The notes under the pieces are model-generated. The model did not search any database. It saw nothing but the letters and a program-made list of their open reading frames with translations, and was not told the DNA's origin. DNA of 64,000 nucleotides from Nocardia sp. NBC_00416. Its GTDB lineage: Bacteria > Actinomycetota > Actinomycetes > Mycobacteriales > Mycobacteriaceae. Below, one piece after another: positions 48,719 to 57,722 of this stretch. A program made the translations under genes and the position numbers. Location: contig NZ_CP107932.1 of NCBI RefSeq assembly GCF_036032445.1, positions 126,501 through 190,500 on the forward strand, given 5' to 3'. Numbering within the stretch: the first letter of the stretch is position 1; each line of letters begins with the position of its first letter.

Positions 48719-50455
48719 TCATACGCCGCCGATATGCGGTTTGTGCTGGTCGGCGGCAGCCGCGAGCCGTTGGGCCGCCAGCAGTCGGAGATCGCCGGAC
48801 TTGATCTTCGCGCTGCCGGTCAGTGCCAGGTCGTCTTCAGTGAAGAACAGGATTTCGCGCGGCACTTTGTAACTGGCGAGCTGTGCGCGGAGATGGTCCC
48901 GGATCTCCCTGGCGTCGAGTGCCCGGCCGGCGTGCGGTACCACGCACGCGACCACCATCTCACCCAGGGTCTCGTGCGGTACCCCCACAGTCCGGCCGAT
49001 CTTGATGCCCGGATAGTGGCTCAGGATCTCGTCGACCTCGAGCGGTGAGACATTCGCACCGCCGGTCTTGATGATGTCGGTGAGCCGGCCTTCCCAGTAC
49101 AGCCGGTCGGCCTCGTCGAGGTAACCGCCGTCGCCGGTGTGGAAATAGCCGTCCTCGTCGAGGGTCTCGTCCAACGGTGTACCGAGATAGCCGAGCATCA
49201 GGGTGGGGCCCTTGATGCAGATCTCGCCGCTCTCGCCCCTGGCCAGCACCGCGCCGGTGAGCGGATCGGCGACCTTCACCGTCACCCCGGGCAGCGGCAT
49301 CCCACTGCTGCCGGCGATCACCTTTTCCGGCGTGCAGGCGGGGAAACAGGTGGTGATGGTGAAGGTCTCGGTATTGCCGTAGGCGTGTCCCGGCTCCGTC
49401 CACTCGGTATCGATGGTCGGGTGGGTGGCAAGCGGCAGGTCGCGGTCCACGAACCGCAGACTGCTCAGATCCGCCGAGACCCAGTTGGCGGCGCTCTGGA
49501 GCTGGGCGTGCTGATGCGGCCAGGCCACCGGGAAGGTCACCCGCTGCGACTGCATGAGCTCCAAAGCCCCGGCTGCGTCGAACAGGGATTGCAGGATCAG
49601 CGTCCCGCCCGCGGCCAGCGTGGCGCCGAGCGCCTGGGCGAAATTACCGGACCAGAAGAAACCGTTGGCGGTCCAGCAACGCACGTCGTCGTCCGGACCG
49701 AAACCGAACATACGCCGGAAACGCCACATCTGGATCGTGACCCCGCGATGCGCGCTGCGGATGCCTTTCGGCTTGCTGGTGGTGCCCGACGAGAAGAACA
49801 GCACCGCGGTATCGCTGGGTCGCACGGTGGCGGCGGCGGCCTCGATCAGCGCGGGATCGGTATCGGCGGCGCGGGTCAGGAAGGCGTCCCAGCTCTCGAT
49901 CGCCCCAACGGGCGGCGGGTCGCCGACCACCGCGACGTACCTCAGGAAAGGGTATGCGCCGGAATCGATCCGGCCCGGCGTTCCCGACGCGAGGCGCGGC
50001 TCGAGGCCGGTCAGGACGGCGCCGAAATCCGCTTTGGCCACCGTGCGTTCGAACAGCAGTACCGAGACACCGGAGACCCGCAGCAGATGGTCCAGTTCCG
50101 GGCCGGTGGAGAAGGTGCTCAGCGCCACCGCGACGCCACCGGCCAGTGAAGTCCCGAAAACAGCCGCCAGCCACTCGGCGCGGTTGGTCATGAGCACGCC
50201 GACCCGGCTGTCCTTCCCGACGCCGCAGGCCCGCAGTGCCCGGGCCACCGCGAGCGCCTGGTCCCACAGTTCGGTGTAGGTCCAGGCGAGGCCGTCGGCG
50301 GGGGACGACAGTGCGGTGCGGTCCCGGTACAGCTCGGTCACTTCGCGGAGGAATCCGGGTAGCGTGAGCGTCCCGAGACCCGGTTCCTCGCTCAGCGGCG
50401 GCCCCGCGGCGATCGCCGCCGACCGGTCGGGAAGGTGCTGGGTCCCGGTGCTCAT
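48719..50455 (-). CDS. acyl-CoA ligase (AMP-binding, FadD-type)
   Basis: A 578-residue adenylate-forming enzyme. The phosphate loop LFFSSGTTSKPKGI, AYGNTETFTI, the TGDGGYLDEADRLYWEGR hinge region and the C-terminal catalytic Lys in TGSAKIKSGD are all intact. It makes acyl-AMP then acyl-CoA from a free acid. It is the third gene of the operon 52686-48719, after a reductase and a MaoC-type hydratase, and downstream of regulon palindromes. It is probably the entry step for the imported acid. Confidence 0.93.
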   Translation of the reverse strand: MSTGTQHLPDRSAAIAAGPPLSEEPGLGTLTLPGFLREVTELYRDRTALSSPADGLAWTYTELWDQALAVARALRACGVGKDSRVGVLMTNRAEWLAAVFGTSLAGGVAVALSTFSTGPELDHLLRVSGVSVLLFERTVAKADFGAVLTGLEPRLASGTPGRIDSGAYPFLRYVAVVGDPPPVGAIESWDAFLTRAADTDPALIEAAAATVRPSDTAVLFFSSGTTSKPKGIRSAHRGVTIQMWRFRRMFGFGPDDDVRCWTANGFFWSGNFAQALGATLAAGGTLILQSLFDAAGALELMQSQRVTFPVAWPHQHAQLQSAANWVSADLSSLRFVDRDLPLATHPTIDTEWTEPGHAYGNTETFTITTCFPACTPEKVIAGSSGMPLPGVTVKVADPLTGAVLARGESGEICIKGPTLMLGYLGTPLDETLDEDGYFHTGDGGYLDEADRLYWEGRLTDIIKTGGANVSPLEVDEILSHYPGIKIGRTVGVPHETLGEMVVACVVPHAGRALDAREIRDHLRAQLASYKVPREILFFTEDDLALTGSAKIKSGDLRLLAAQRLAAAADQHKPHIGGV

Positions 50456-50496
50456 CGCCGGTTTCCTCTCTGACGGTGATACGCGGGTTGCCGCTG

Positions 50497-51690
50497 TTAC
50501 AGCGGGAGTTCGACCTCGGCGGTGCAGGAGACCAGCGTGCCGCCGTCCTGGTTGGTGAGTTTCAGCTTCACCTGCACCAGTGGCACACCCCAGGTCGATT
50601 CGGGGTTCTTGTCCACGATCTCGCCGTCGAAATAGGTGACATCGCCTTCGAACGCGGGGAGTCGGAAGTCGGCTCTGGTGTGCCGGACCATGCCGTCGTT
50701 ACCGGCCCAATAGGCCAGATAGTCGGTGCACCAGCCGCCCATGGTGGCGCCGTAGCCGTACGCCCGGGCCATCCCGACGTCACCGGCTTTCTCGGCGTCG
50801 ATATGGCCGCGTGAGGGTCCGACGTAGAGTCCGTCGCGCAACCGTGGGTCGATCTTCGCGCCTTCTTCGTCGAAGCCGAACCCCTCGGTCCAGCCCGGGT
50901 CCTGATAGACCCACGGATCTGCTACGCCCGCGGGCGCGGTCCACCGGAACGTGCCCCAGATGTTGAACAGGAAAGCCCGGTATTCGGTGGTGAAGCTGGC
51001 GATGCTGTGCGGTCCGATCACCCGCCGTGGCAGTTTGTCGCCGACCTCGACCTCGTCGAAATGCGGAGACACACCGAGCCGGTTCGACATCAGCCATTCG
51101 GTTCGCAGCGCGTCCACCTCGGCGAGTTCCGTGGCCGTCCATTTCTTGACCTCGCCGAGCTGGTTCGCGTACATGCCGCGTTTGTTCGCCTCTTCGGCGA
51201 GATAGCGGATCGCGGTGGACCGCTCCTTGGCGACGAGTGTGCCGTGCTGGTTGCGGTGGGTCGTATCGCCGCGCGAGAACATGGTGGGGCCGGCGAAATT
51301 CGTGTTCGCCACTGTGTAATCGTGGAAGCGACGCTCTTGGAACAGCTGGTCGCCGGGCCGCACCGGGCAGCCGTAGAACCACCATTCCTCGCCGCCGAAG
51401 ATCAGATGACTGTTCGGGATATGTCCCACACAGGCCGGTGCCGCACCGTGCCCGTAGTCCAGCGCGACCGCGATCGATTGCGGTGCGATCAGGCCGCCGT
51501 ACCGGGATTCGCGGGCGAACTCCTGATCCCAGTGCAACGGGTTCGGATAATCCATCGCCATCACCCAGCGGCGGATATCGGAGGTGCTGCACGGATCCCA
51601 CAGTTGTCCGCCGCCGATCGGTGTGCCGACCCGGTGGTCGACATCGCTGAGATCGAGTTCGACGGTGGATTCTTCCGTTTTCTTGCTCAC
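50497..51690 (-). CDS. MaoC-family dehydratase, two hotdog domains
   Basis: A 397-residue protein with two hotdog domains; GTG start after AGGAG. The N-terminal domain is FAS1-dehydratase-like (RRWVMAMDYPNPLHWDQEFA with the catalytic Asp/His-type segment, then GGLIAPQSIAVAL). The C-terminal domain has YGYGATMGGWCTDYLAYW and WGVPLVQVKLKLTNQDGG. Such proteins hydrate enoyl-CoAs of bulky or aromatic-like acids. It is coupled with the reductase (12 bases) and ligase (41 bases) genes. Confidence 0.87.
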   Translation of the reverse strand: MSKKTEESTVELDLSDVDHRVGTPIGGGQLWDPCSTSDIRRWVMAMDYPNPLHWDQEFARESRYGGLIAPQSIAVALDYGHGAAPACVGHIPNSHLIFGGEEWWFYGCPVRPGDQLFQERRFHDYTVANTNFAGPTMFSRGDTTHRNQHGTLVAKERSTAIRYLAEEANKRGMYANQLGEVKKWTATELAEVDALRTEWLMSNRLGVSPHFDEVEVGDKLPRRVIGPHSIASFTTEYRAFLFNIWGTFRWTAPAGVADPWVYQDPGWTEGFGFDEEGAKIDPRLRDGLYVGPSRGHIDAEKAGDVGMARAYGYGATMGGWCTDYLAYWAGNDGMVRHTRADFRLPAFEGDVTYFDGEIVDKNPESTWGVPLVQVKLKLTNQDGGTLVSCTAEVELPL

Positions 51691-51702
51691 GAGAACTCCT
51701 GC

Positions 51703-52686
51703 TCAGCGATTCACATCGACGACGATCCGGCCCCGGACAGTGCCGGCGATGAACCCGCTGGCGGCCTCGACGGCCGCACCCAGCGCGATCTCGCGGGCGA
51801 TCGAATCGAGGACGGCGGGGTCCAGGTCGCGCGCGAGCCGGGCCCAGGCGTCGAGCCGTTTCGGCTGGGGCGCCATCACGCTGTCCACGCCCAGCAGCGA
51901 GACGCCGCGCAGGATGAACGGGGCGACCGACGCCGGGAAATCCATCCCCTGGGCCAACCCGCAGGCCGCGACCGCGCCGCCGTATCGGGTCTGCGCGCAC
52001 GCATTGGCGAGGGTGTGACTGCCGGCCGTGTCCACGACACCCGCCCAGCGTTCCTTCTGCAGCGGTTTGCCCTTGTCGGCGAAGTCGGCGCGCTCGACGA
52101 CGGTGGTGGCGCCGAGTTGTTTCAGATACGCGTGCTCGTCCGCCTTGCCGGTCGCGGCGGCGACCGAGAATCCGGCCTTGGTGAGCAACGCGATGGCGAC
52201 GCTGCCCACGCCGCCGGTCGCGCCGGTCACCAGGATCTCGCCGCTGTCGGGGGTGAGGCCGTGTTTCAGCAGGGCGTCCACACAGAGGGCGGCGGTGTAG
52301 CCCGCGGTGCCGATGGACATGGCCTGGCGTTCGGTGAATTCGCCCGGCAGCGGGATCAGCCAGTCGCCGTCGACCCGGGCGCGCTGCGCGAGACCGCCCC
52401 AATGGGTTTCGCCGACTCCCCAGCCGTTGAGGACCACTCGATCGCCGGTGGACCAGCGGGAGTGCGTGCTGGAGGTGACGGTCCCGGCGAGATCGATACC
52501 CGGCACCATCGGGAACTTGCGCACGACCGGAGAGGATCCGGTGATCGCGAGCGCGTCCTTGAAGTTGAGGGTGGAGAAGGCCACCTCGATCTCGACGTCG
52601 CCCTCGGGCAACTGGGCCTCGTCCACGCTGGTGAGCTCTACCTTCGAGCCCGACTCACCCTTGTCGATGAGAATTGCGGAGAACAT
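51703..52686 (-). CDS. MDR-family enoyl/acrylyl-CoA reductase-like (YhdH-type)
   Basis: A 327-residue zinc-free medium-chain reductase of the YhdH/AcuI type: [43 protein letters not shown] and the NADPH loop [16 protein letters not shown]. AcuI reduces acrylyl-CoA; longer enoyl-CoAs or quinones are alternatives. It leads its operon, 96 bases downstream of two regulon palindromes; the ATG at 52686 is taken because the frame upstream runs through those operators. Confidence 0.9.
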   Translation of the reverse strand: MFSAILIDKGESGSKVELTSVDEAQLPEGDVEIEVAFSTLNFKDALAITGSSPVVRKFPMVPGIDLAGTVTSSTHSRWSTGDRVVLNGWGVGETHWGGLAQRARVDGDWLIPLPGEFTERQAMSIGTAGYTAALCVDALLKHGLTPDSGEILVTGATGGVGSVAIALLTKAGFSVAAATGKADEHAYLKQLGATTVVERADFADKGKPLQKERWAGVVDTAGSHTLANACAQTRYGGAVAACGLAQGMDFPASVAPFILRGVSLLGVDSVMAPQPKRLDAWARLARDLDPAVLDSIAREIALGAAVEAASGFIAGTVRGRIVVDVNR

Positions 52687-52781
52687 CGGTGATGTGTTCC
52701 TTTCTCGCTGCCGTCCGGATGCCGTTGCGGCGTCCGGACGGCGGTGCCGATGGGATGGGCGCCGATCCGCGGAAGTCACAA

Positions 52782-52817
52782 AAGAATTAGATTCTCGTAA
52801 ACAAGAATCATATTTCC
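52782..52817. promoter_or_regulatory. regulon palindrome copy 6 plus second site 21 bp upstream
   Basis: AAGAAT-TAG-ATTCTC (52782-52796) matches the palindrome. AAGAAT-CAT-ATTTCC (52803-52817) follows exactly 21 bases on, with a weaker outer half. They lie in the gap between the SDR stop (52850) and the reductase start (52686), oriented like the pairs at 18159 and 63256. Confidence 0.8.
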
Positions 52818-52849
52818 ATCAGTGCTGATCGGTGTCAACACCCGGCTGG

Positions 52850-53626
52850 TCAGCGCACCGTCCAGCCGCCGTCGACGACGACGGTCTGTCCGGTCACGTA
52901 GCGGCCGGCGTCCCCGGCCAGCCAGACGATGGCGCCGACGATGTCGGCGGCGGTGCCCTCGGTGGGCAGCGGGATATTGCGGCGCAGATAGCCGGCGCCG
53001 CGCTCGCTGTCGTAGAGGCTGTCGGTGATCTCGCTGCGGAAGAAGCCGGGTGCGACCGTGTTCACCCGGATCGAATGCCGTGCCCACTGCACGGCGAGTT
53101 CGGTGGTGAGCCCGGACAATCCGGCCTTGCTCGCGGCGTAGGACGCCTGCGGGATACCCGGTATCCCCACGCGCCCGCTGATCGACGAGACGTTCACGAT
53201 CGACCCTCGACCGAGATCGCGCATGGACGGGAAGACCTGCTGGGCGAGCAGCAGCGGGGCCAGCAGATTCAGGTCCAGGGTGCGCCGGATATCGGTCAGC
53301 GCTTCCGATTCGGCGTGTTCGGTGCCGAAGCGGTTACCCGCCGCGTTGATCAGGATCTCCGGCGGACCCAGCGATTCGGTGACCGCCGGGACGATGTCGG
53401 CGATCCGGGCGGGTTCGGCGAGATCGCACCCCAGTGCCAGACCGCCGATCTCGCCGGCCAGTGATTCCAAGCGGTCCCGCCGCCGCGCCACCACCGCGAC
53501 CCGCGCGCCGAGCCCGGACAGCGCGCGGCTCACCGCCGCACCCAAACCGGACGACCCGCCGGTCACGATGGCCACCCTGCCGTCGAGTTCGAAAGGGCGT
53601 ACGGCGGCCGCGCGGTCGGCGCTCAT
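52850..53626 (-). CDS. SDR (FabG/3-hydroxyacyl-CoA dehydrogenase-like)
   Basis: A 258-residue classical SDR: VTGGSSGLGAAVSRAL at the cofactor site, NAAG, NVSSISGRVG with the catalytic Ser, YAASKAG with Tyr and Lys, and a C-terminal TGQTVVVDGGWTV. The ATG at 53626 forms an ATGA overlap with the ligase stop. It is the last gene of the ligase-SDR unit read from about 55.2 kb. The substrate is unknown; a 3-hydroxy or ring hydroxyl is likely. Confidence 0.92.
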   Translation of the reverse strand: MSADRAAAVRPFELDGRVAIVTGGSSGLGAAVSRALSGLGARVAVVARRRDRLESLAGEIGGLALGCDLAEPARIADIVPAVTESLGPPEILINAAGNRFGTEHAESEALTDIRRTLDLNLLAPLLLAQQVFPSMRDLGRGSIVNVSSISGRVGIPGIPQASYAASKAGLSGLTTELAVQWARHSIRVNTVAPGFFRSEITDSLYDSERGAGYLRRNIPLPTEGTAADIVGAIVWLAGDAGRYVTGQTVVVDGGWTVR

Positions 53627-55188
53627 TCCCGGCCCTCGCGCGCGATCAGACCCGGGAGGTCGGTCCGCACCACCTTGCCCATGGCATTGACGGGCAGTGC
53701 GTCGACCACGGCCCACAGCTCGGGAATCTTGTACCCGGCGAGTTCGTCTCGGCAGTGTCGCGCCAGCTCCGCGAAATCCACGGCTGACCCGTTCGTCTCG
53801 AGTACCGCCGCGACCTGCTGGCCGAGCCGTTCGTGCGGAACTCCGCAGACCGCCACCTTGGCGACCGCCGGATGGGCCCCCAGCACCCGCTCCACCTCGA
53901 GCGGATAGATATTCGCGCTGCCGCGGATGATGACCATCTTCTTGCGGTCGAGCACCGTGAGCCAGCCGTCTTCGTCGACGGTGCCGATATCTCCGGTGGC
54001 GACCGGCCCTTCCGGCGGAGGCTGAATCCGGCCGCCGGACCAGTGTCCGAGCAGCGGCCGCCAGAGTCCGGCCCAGGGGCCGTCGGTGCGTCCGGTCAGT
54101 CGCAGCTCGCCGAGTTCGCCTGCCGGGAGCCGTTTTCCGTCGTCGTCGTAGGCGGCGACGTCGAACTGGGGCAGTACCCGGCCGCTGGCCCGCCGCCGCC
54201 ACTCCGGTCCGGGCGGATCGATCGCCACCACCGTCGGCGCCTCGGTGAGGCCGTAGGTCACCCGCGGGATCGGTCCGTGCGCGGCGGCGAACGCCGTCCT
54301 GACCGTATCCGGGGTGTCGCTGCCGCCGCTCCACACCTCCTGGAGCGAACCCAGATCGAGTTCCGGGCGCGCGGCCAGGTCGTAGAGCTGGGCCGGCGCG
54401 CCGTTCCAGACGGTCACCTTCCGGGTGGAGATCCATTCCGCGACCCCCGCGGCATCGCGGCGGTCCATGATCACCGCGCAGCCGCCGGCCTGGGCGGTGA
54501 GCAGGGTGGACAGCACCATCATGTTGAGGATGGTCAGCGGGAAGCTGTCGCCCTTGCGCAATTCGGGTCCCCAGCCGCGCGTGGCGACCAGCACAGCTCC
54601 GGGTAGCAGCAGATTGCGCTGGCTGTGTACGACGGCCTTCGGCCGCCCGGAGGTTCCGCTGGTGAACGCTATCCCGGCCGGTGCGTGCGGGTCCGGGGTG
54701 AAATCGGGCGCGGCAGGTGCGAGTTGGGCCGCAGCCCAACTGTCCGGGCCGACGCGGGCCGGGGAGTCGACGAGATAGCGGGGACCCGCCAGCACGACTT
54801 TCGGTTCGATCAGCTCGTGCAGGTACTGCTGTTCGGCCGCGGCCAGGGCCTCGCCGATACCCGCCCACACCGCGCCGATCCGCTGGGCGCCGTGGAAGGC
54901 GGCGACGATTTCGAGATCGTTGGGCAGGCAGGCCGCGACCCGGTCGCCGGGGCGGACGCCGAGCGACCACAGCGCGGCCGCGGCCGCGTGGGCGCGATCG
55001 TCGAGTTCGCGGTAGCTCCAGGAGCCCGACGCCGCTTCGATGGCGATGGCCTGCGGGTGCGCGGCGAGGGCGGGGCGCAGCACATCGGCGATCGACTCCG
55101 GAAGCCGCGGTCCGGTGGAGCGGCCGCCGTCGGGCTCGACGTTCTCGCCGCCGTCGGGCTCGACGTTCTCGCCATTGAAACTGGGCAC
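53623..55188 (-). CDS. acyl-CoA ligase (AMP-binding)
   Basis: A 521-residue adenylate-forming enzyme from a GTG start. AFTSGTSGRPKAV is the phosphate loop, VTYGLTEAPTV the A5-type motif, TGDIGTVDEDGWLTVLDRKK the hinge, and NAMGKVVRTDL carries the catalytic Lys. The N-terminus has an exact tandem repeat of an eight-residue unit (GENVEPDG twice), from a 24-base duplication at about 55128-55175. It is divergent from the CaiB-type gene at 55270 and overlaps the SDR by ATGA. Confidence 0.92.
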   Translation of the reverse strand: MPSFNGENVEPDGGENVEPDGGRSTGPRLPESIADVLRPALAAHPQAIAIEAASGSWSYRELDDRAHAAAAALWSLGVRPGDRVAACLPNDLEIVAAFHGAQRIGAVWAGIGEALAAAEQQYLHELIEPKVVLAGPRYLVDSPARVGPDSWAAAQLAPAAPDFTPDPHAPAGIAFTSGTSGRPKAVVHSQRNLLLPGAVLVATRGWGPELRKGDSFPLTILNMMVLSTLLTAQAGGCAVIMDRRDAAGVAEWISTRKVTVWNGAPAQLYDLAARPELDLGSLQEVWSGGSDTPDTVRTAFAAAHGPIPRVTYGLTEAPTVVAIDPPGPEWRRRASGRVLPQFDVAAYDDDGKRLPAGELGELRLTGRTDGPWAGLWRPLLGHWSGGRIQPPPEGPVATGDIGTVDEDGWLTVLDRKKMVIIRGSANIYPLEVERVLGAHPAVAKVAVCGVPHERLGQQVAAVLETNGSAVDFAELARHCRDELAGYKIPELWAVVDALPVNAMGKVVRTDLPGLIAREGRE

Positions 55189-55203
55189 CCATACTTGATA
55201 TCA

Positions 55204-55221
55204 CTATCCTTACAAAGATTC
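55204..55221. promoter_or_regulatory. imperfect relative of the CAATCCT palindrome
   Basis: CTATCCT-TACA-AAGATTC lies between the divergent ligase (start 55188) and CoA-transferase (start 55270). It matches the left half and spacing of the perfect palindrome at 38105 but its arms are not fully complementary. A shared second regulator is possible. Confidence 0.35.
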
Positions 55222-55269
55222 ATCAGATAGCCGCCGATTTGTTCGGCCGGCCCGGTGAAGGTAGGGCGT

Positions 55270-56466
55270 ATGCAGCACACAGGGCCGCTGGCCGGAGTGC
55301 GGGTAATCGATCTGACGGCGATGGTGATGGGTCCCTACTGCACCCAGATCATGGCCGATATGGGTGCCGACGTGATCAAGGTGGAACCCCCGGCCGGGGA
55401 CAACACCCGGCATATCTCGGTGGGGCCGGAACCGGGGATGGCCGGCGTATTCGTCAACGTCAACCGCGGAAAACGCAGTGTGGTCCTGAATCTGCGCGAG
55501 GAAGAGGGCAGATCCGCGCTCCGCGAGCTGATCGTGGGCGCCGATGTCTTCGTCCACTCCATGCGAGGCAAGGCGGTGACCGCGCTCGGCTTCGGCTACG
55601 AACAGGTCGCCGCGGTGAACCCGGCGATCGTCTACACCAACTGTTACGGCTACGGCCGCCGCGGTCCCGACGCCGATCGCACCGCCTACGACGATACGAT
55701 CCAAGCCGAATGCGGACTGCCCCACGTGCAGGAACTCCTTACCGGCACACCGGGTTACGTCGGCACCATCATGGCCGACAAGATCGCCGGGATGACCGCC
55801 CTCTACGCCACCATGATGGCCCTGTTCCATCGTGAGCGGACCGGGGAGGGGCAGGAGGTCGAGGTCGCGATGTTCGAGACCATGGCCGCCTTCATGCTGG
55901 TCGAGCACGCCAACGGCGCGCTGTTCGACCCGCCGCTGGGCCCCGCCGCCTACCCGCGTGCGGTCACCCCCGAACGCACCCCCTACCGCACCGCGGACGG
56001 CTACCTCTCCGCGCTCGTCTACAACGACAAACAGTGGACGGCGTTCGTGAACGCGGTGCACCCGGCGTGGAACGGTCCGGAGTTCGCGACGCTGGCCCAG
56101 CGCGCTCGCCGCATCGACACCGTCTACGCCCATCTCCGCGAGACCTTCCGCACCCGCACCACCGCGGAATGGCTGGAACTGCTCAATTCCCTGGATATCC
56201 CGGCCGCACCGGTGCAGACACTGGACGATCTGTTCGACAACGCGCACCTGAACGCCGCAGGCTTCTTCGAAACCGTCGACAGTCCCCACGGTCCCCTGCG
56301 TTTCCCCGGCCCACCCACCTGGTTCTCCCGCACCCCCGGCCGTGTGGCCGGACCCGCGCCGCGCCTCGGCGCGCACACCCGCGAAGTGCTGGACGAGGCG
56401 GCCGCGCCGCCGCCCGACCCGGGACCCGGGGTGCCGGTCGGCAACGGCCGGGGGACACCGGCATGA
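55270..56466 (+). CDS. CaiB/BaiF family CoA-transferase (family III)
   Basis: A 398-residue family III CoA-transferase; the ATG at 55270 has GAAGGTAGG before it (a GTG at 55255 is in frame). Landmarks are GVRVIDLTAMVMGPYCTQIM, MGADVIKVEPPAGDNTR, VNRGKRSVVLNLR and the TIMADKIAGMTALYATMMAL segment with the catalytic Asp in MADKIAGM. It transfers CoA between acids. It overlaps a Cat1-type CoA-transferase by ATGA, an unusual pairing of two unrelated CoA-transferases in one operon. Confidence 0.92.
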   Translation: MQHTGPLAGVRVIDLTAMVMGPYCTQIMADMGADVIKVEPPAGDNTRHISVGPEPGMAGVFVNVNRGKRSVVLNLREEEGRSALRELIVGADVFVHSMRGKAVTALGFGYEQVAAVNPAIVYTNCYGYGRRGPDADRTAYDDTIQAECGLPHVQELLTGTPGYVGTIMADKIAGMTALYATMMALFHRERTGEGQEVEVAMFETMAAFMLVEHANGALFDPPLGPAAYPRAVTPERTPYRTADGYLSALVYNDKQWTAFVNAVHPAWNGPEFATLAQRARRIDTVYAHLRETFRTRTTAEWLELLNSLDIPAAPVQTLDDLFDNAHLNAAGFFETVDSPHGPLRFPGPPTWFSRTPGRVAGPAPRLGAHTREVLDEAAAPPPDPGPGVPVGNGRGTPA

Positions 56467-57722
56467 CCGGCACCGCGATCGACCTGGGCGAATGGCTGCG
56501 TCCCGGTGACCGGATCGTCCTCGGTCAGGCCTGCGGTGAGCCGACGACCCTGATCGAGGCGCTCATCGAGCAGGGGCCCGGGATCGGGAAACTGTCCGCG
56601 TTCACCGCCACCAGCTTCTCGGGGCAGTTCGCGCCCGGCGTCAGCCGTTCCTTCGCCCTGTCGAGCATGGGTGCCATCGGCGCCCTGCGCAGCCTGACCA
56701 GAAGCCGTGAACTCGATATCGTGCCCTGCCATGTCGGCCGGGTGGCATCGATGATCGACACCGGTGAACTCGGCTGCGACGTGGCGTTCGTCCAGGTCAG
56801 CCCGGCCGACGCCGCAGGCCGGCACAGCTTCGGGCTGATCAGCGACTACGTCCGGGCGGCGGTGTCGCGCGCCCGGGTGGTGATCGCCGAGGTCAACGAC
56901 CGGGTGCCTTATACGTTCGGAGAATCGCTGGCCGCCGCCGAGATCGACTGTGCCGTCACGGTATCGCGGTCGCCCGTGCAGGTACCCCCGGCGGCGATCG
57001 CGGCAGTGGACGAGGCCGTTGCCCGGCATATCACCGACTACATCGGGGACGGCGCCGTACTGCAGACCGGAGTCGGCGCCGTCCCCGACGCGGTACTGCG
57101 CTCACTGCGCGACCGCCGCGACCTGGGCATCCATTCGGGGATGATGGGCGACGGACTCGTCGACCTCGTGGAAGCGGGAGTGATCACCAACGCGCGCAAG
57201 CGGATCGACCGGGGCGTCTCGATCACCGGCGCGCTCATCGGCACCCGGCGACTCTACGATTTCGCGCATCGCAACCCGGCCGTGCGCATGTGCGCGACCT
57301 CCTACACCCACGATGCCGCGGTCCTCGCCCGGGTCGAGAACCTGGTGACGCTCAACTCGGCGCTGGAGGTCGATCTGACCGGTCAGGTGAACGCCGAACA
57401 ATCCGGCGAGAGCTATCTCGGTGGCACCGGCGGCCAGGTGGATTTCGTGCGCGCCGGCCTGCGTTCACCCGGTGGGCGCTCCATCATCGCGCTGCCCGCC
57501 ACGGCGAAGAACGGCACCGTCAGCCGGATCACCGCGGCCCTGTCCGGGCCGGTCACCACCGCGCGCAGCGAGGTCGACATCGTGGTCACCGAATACGGCG
57601 CCGCGGAACTGGCCGGGCGCACGCTCGCCGAACGCGCCCGGCACCTGATCGAGATCGCCCACCCCGATTTCCGGGAAGACCTGGCGCGCACCGCGCACCG
57701 TATCGAGCAGCGAGGTTTCTAG
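56463..57722 (+). CDS. acetyl-CoA hydrolase/transferase family (Cat1/4-hydroxybutyrate CoA-transferase-like)
   Basis: A 419-residue family I CoA-transferase. The N-terminal part binds CoA (LRPGDRIVLGQACGEPTTLI). The middle has HSGMMGDGLVDLVEAGVITN, and the active site is the typical NSALEVDLTGQVNAEQSG followed by GGTGGQVDFVRAGL; the Glu of the ALEVDL strand is the expected nucleophile. Relatives use acetate, butyrate or 4-hydroxybutyrate. It overlaps the CaiB-type gene by ATGA and stops directly before the crotonase ATG. Confidence 0.9.
   Translation: MTGTAIDLGEWLRPGDRIVLGQACGEPTTLIEALIEQGPGIGKLSAFTATSFSGQFAPGVSRSFALSSMGAIGALRSLTRSRELDIVPCHVGRVASMIDTGELGCDVAFVQVSPADAAGRHSFGLISDYVRAAVSRARVVIAEVNDRVPYTFGESLAAAEIDCAVTVSRSPVQVPPAAIAAVDEAVARHITDYIGDGAVLQTGVGAVPDAVLRSLRDRRDLGIHSGMMGDGLVDLVEAGVITNARKRIDRGVSITGALIGTRRLYDFAHRNPAVRMCATSYTHDAAVLARVENLVTLNSALEVDLTGQVNAEQSGESYLGGTGGQVDFVRAGLRSPGGRSIIALPATAKNGTVSRITAALSGPVTTARSEVDIVVTEYGAAELAGRTLAERARHLIEIAHPDFREDLARTAHRIEQRGF

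Noticed and set aside
50780..52402. A 540-codon minus-strand frame overlapping the MaoC and reductase genes
   Set aside because: Arg-rich shadow frame of the real genes on the same strand; no motif, and both real genes are clear.
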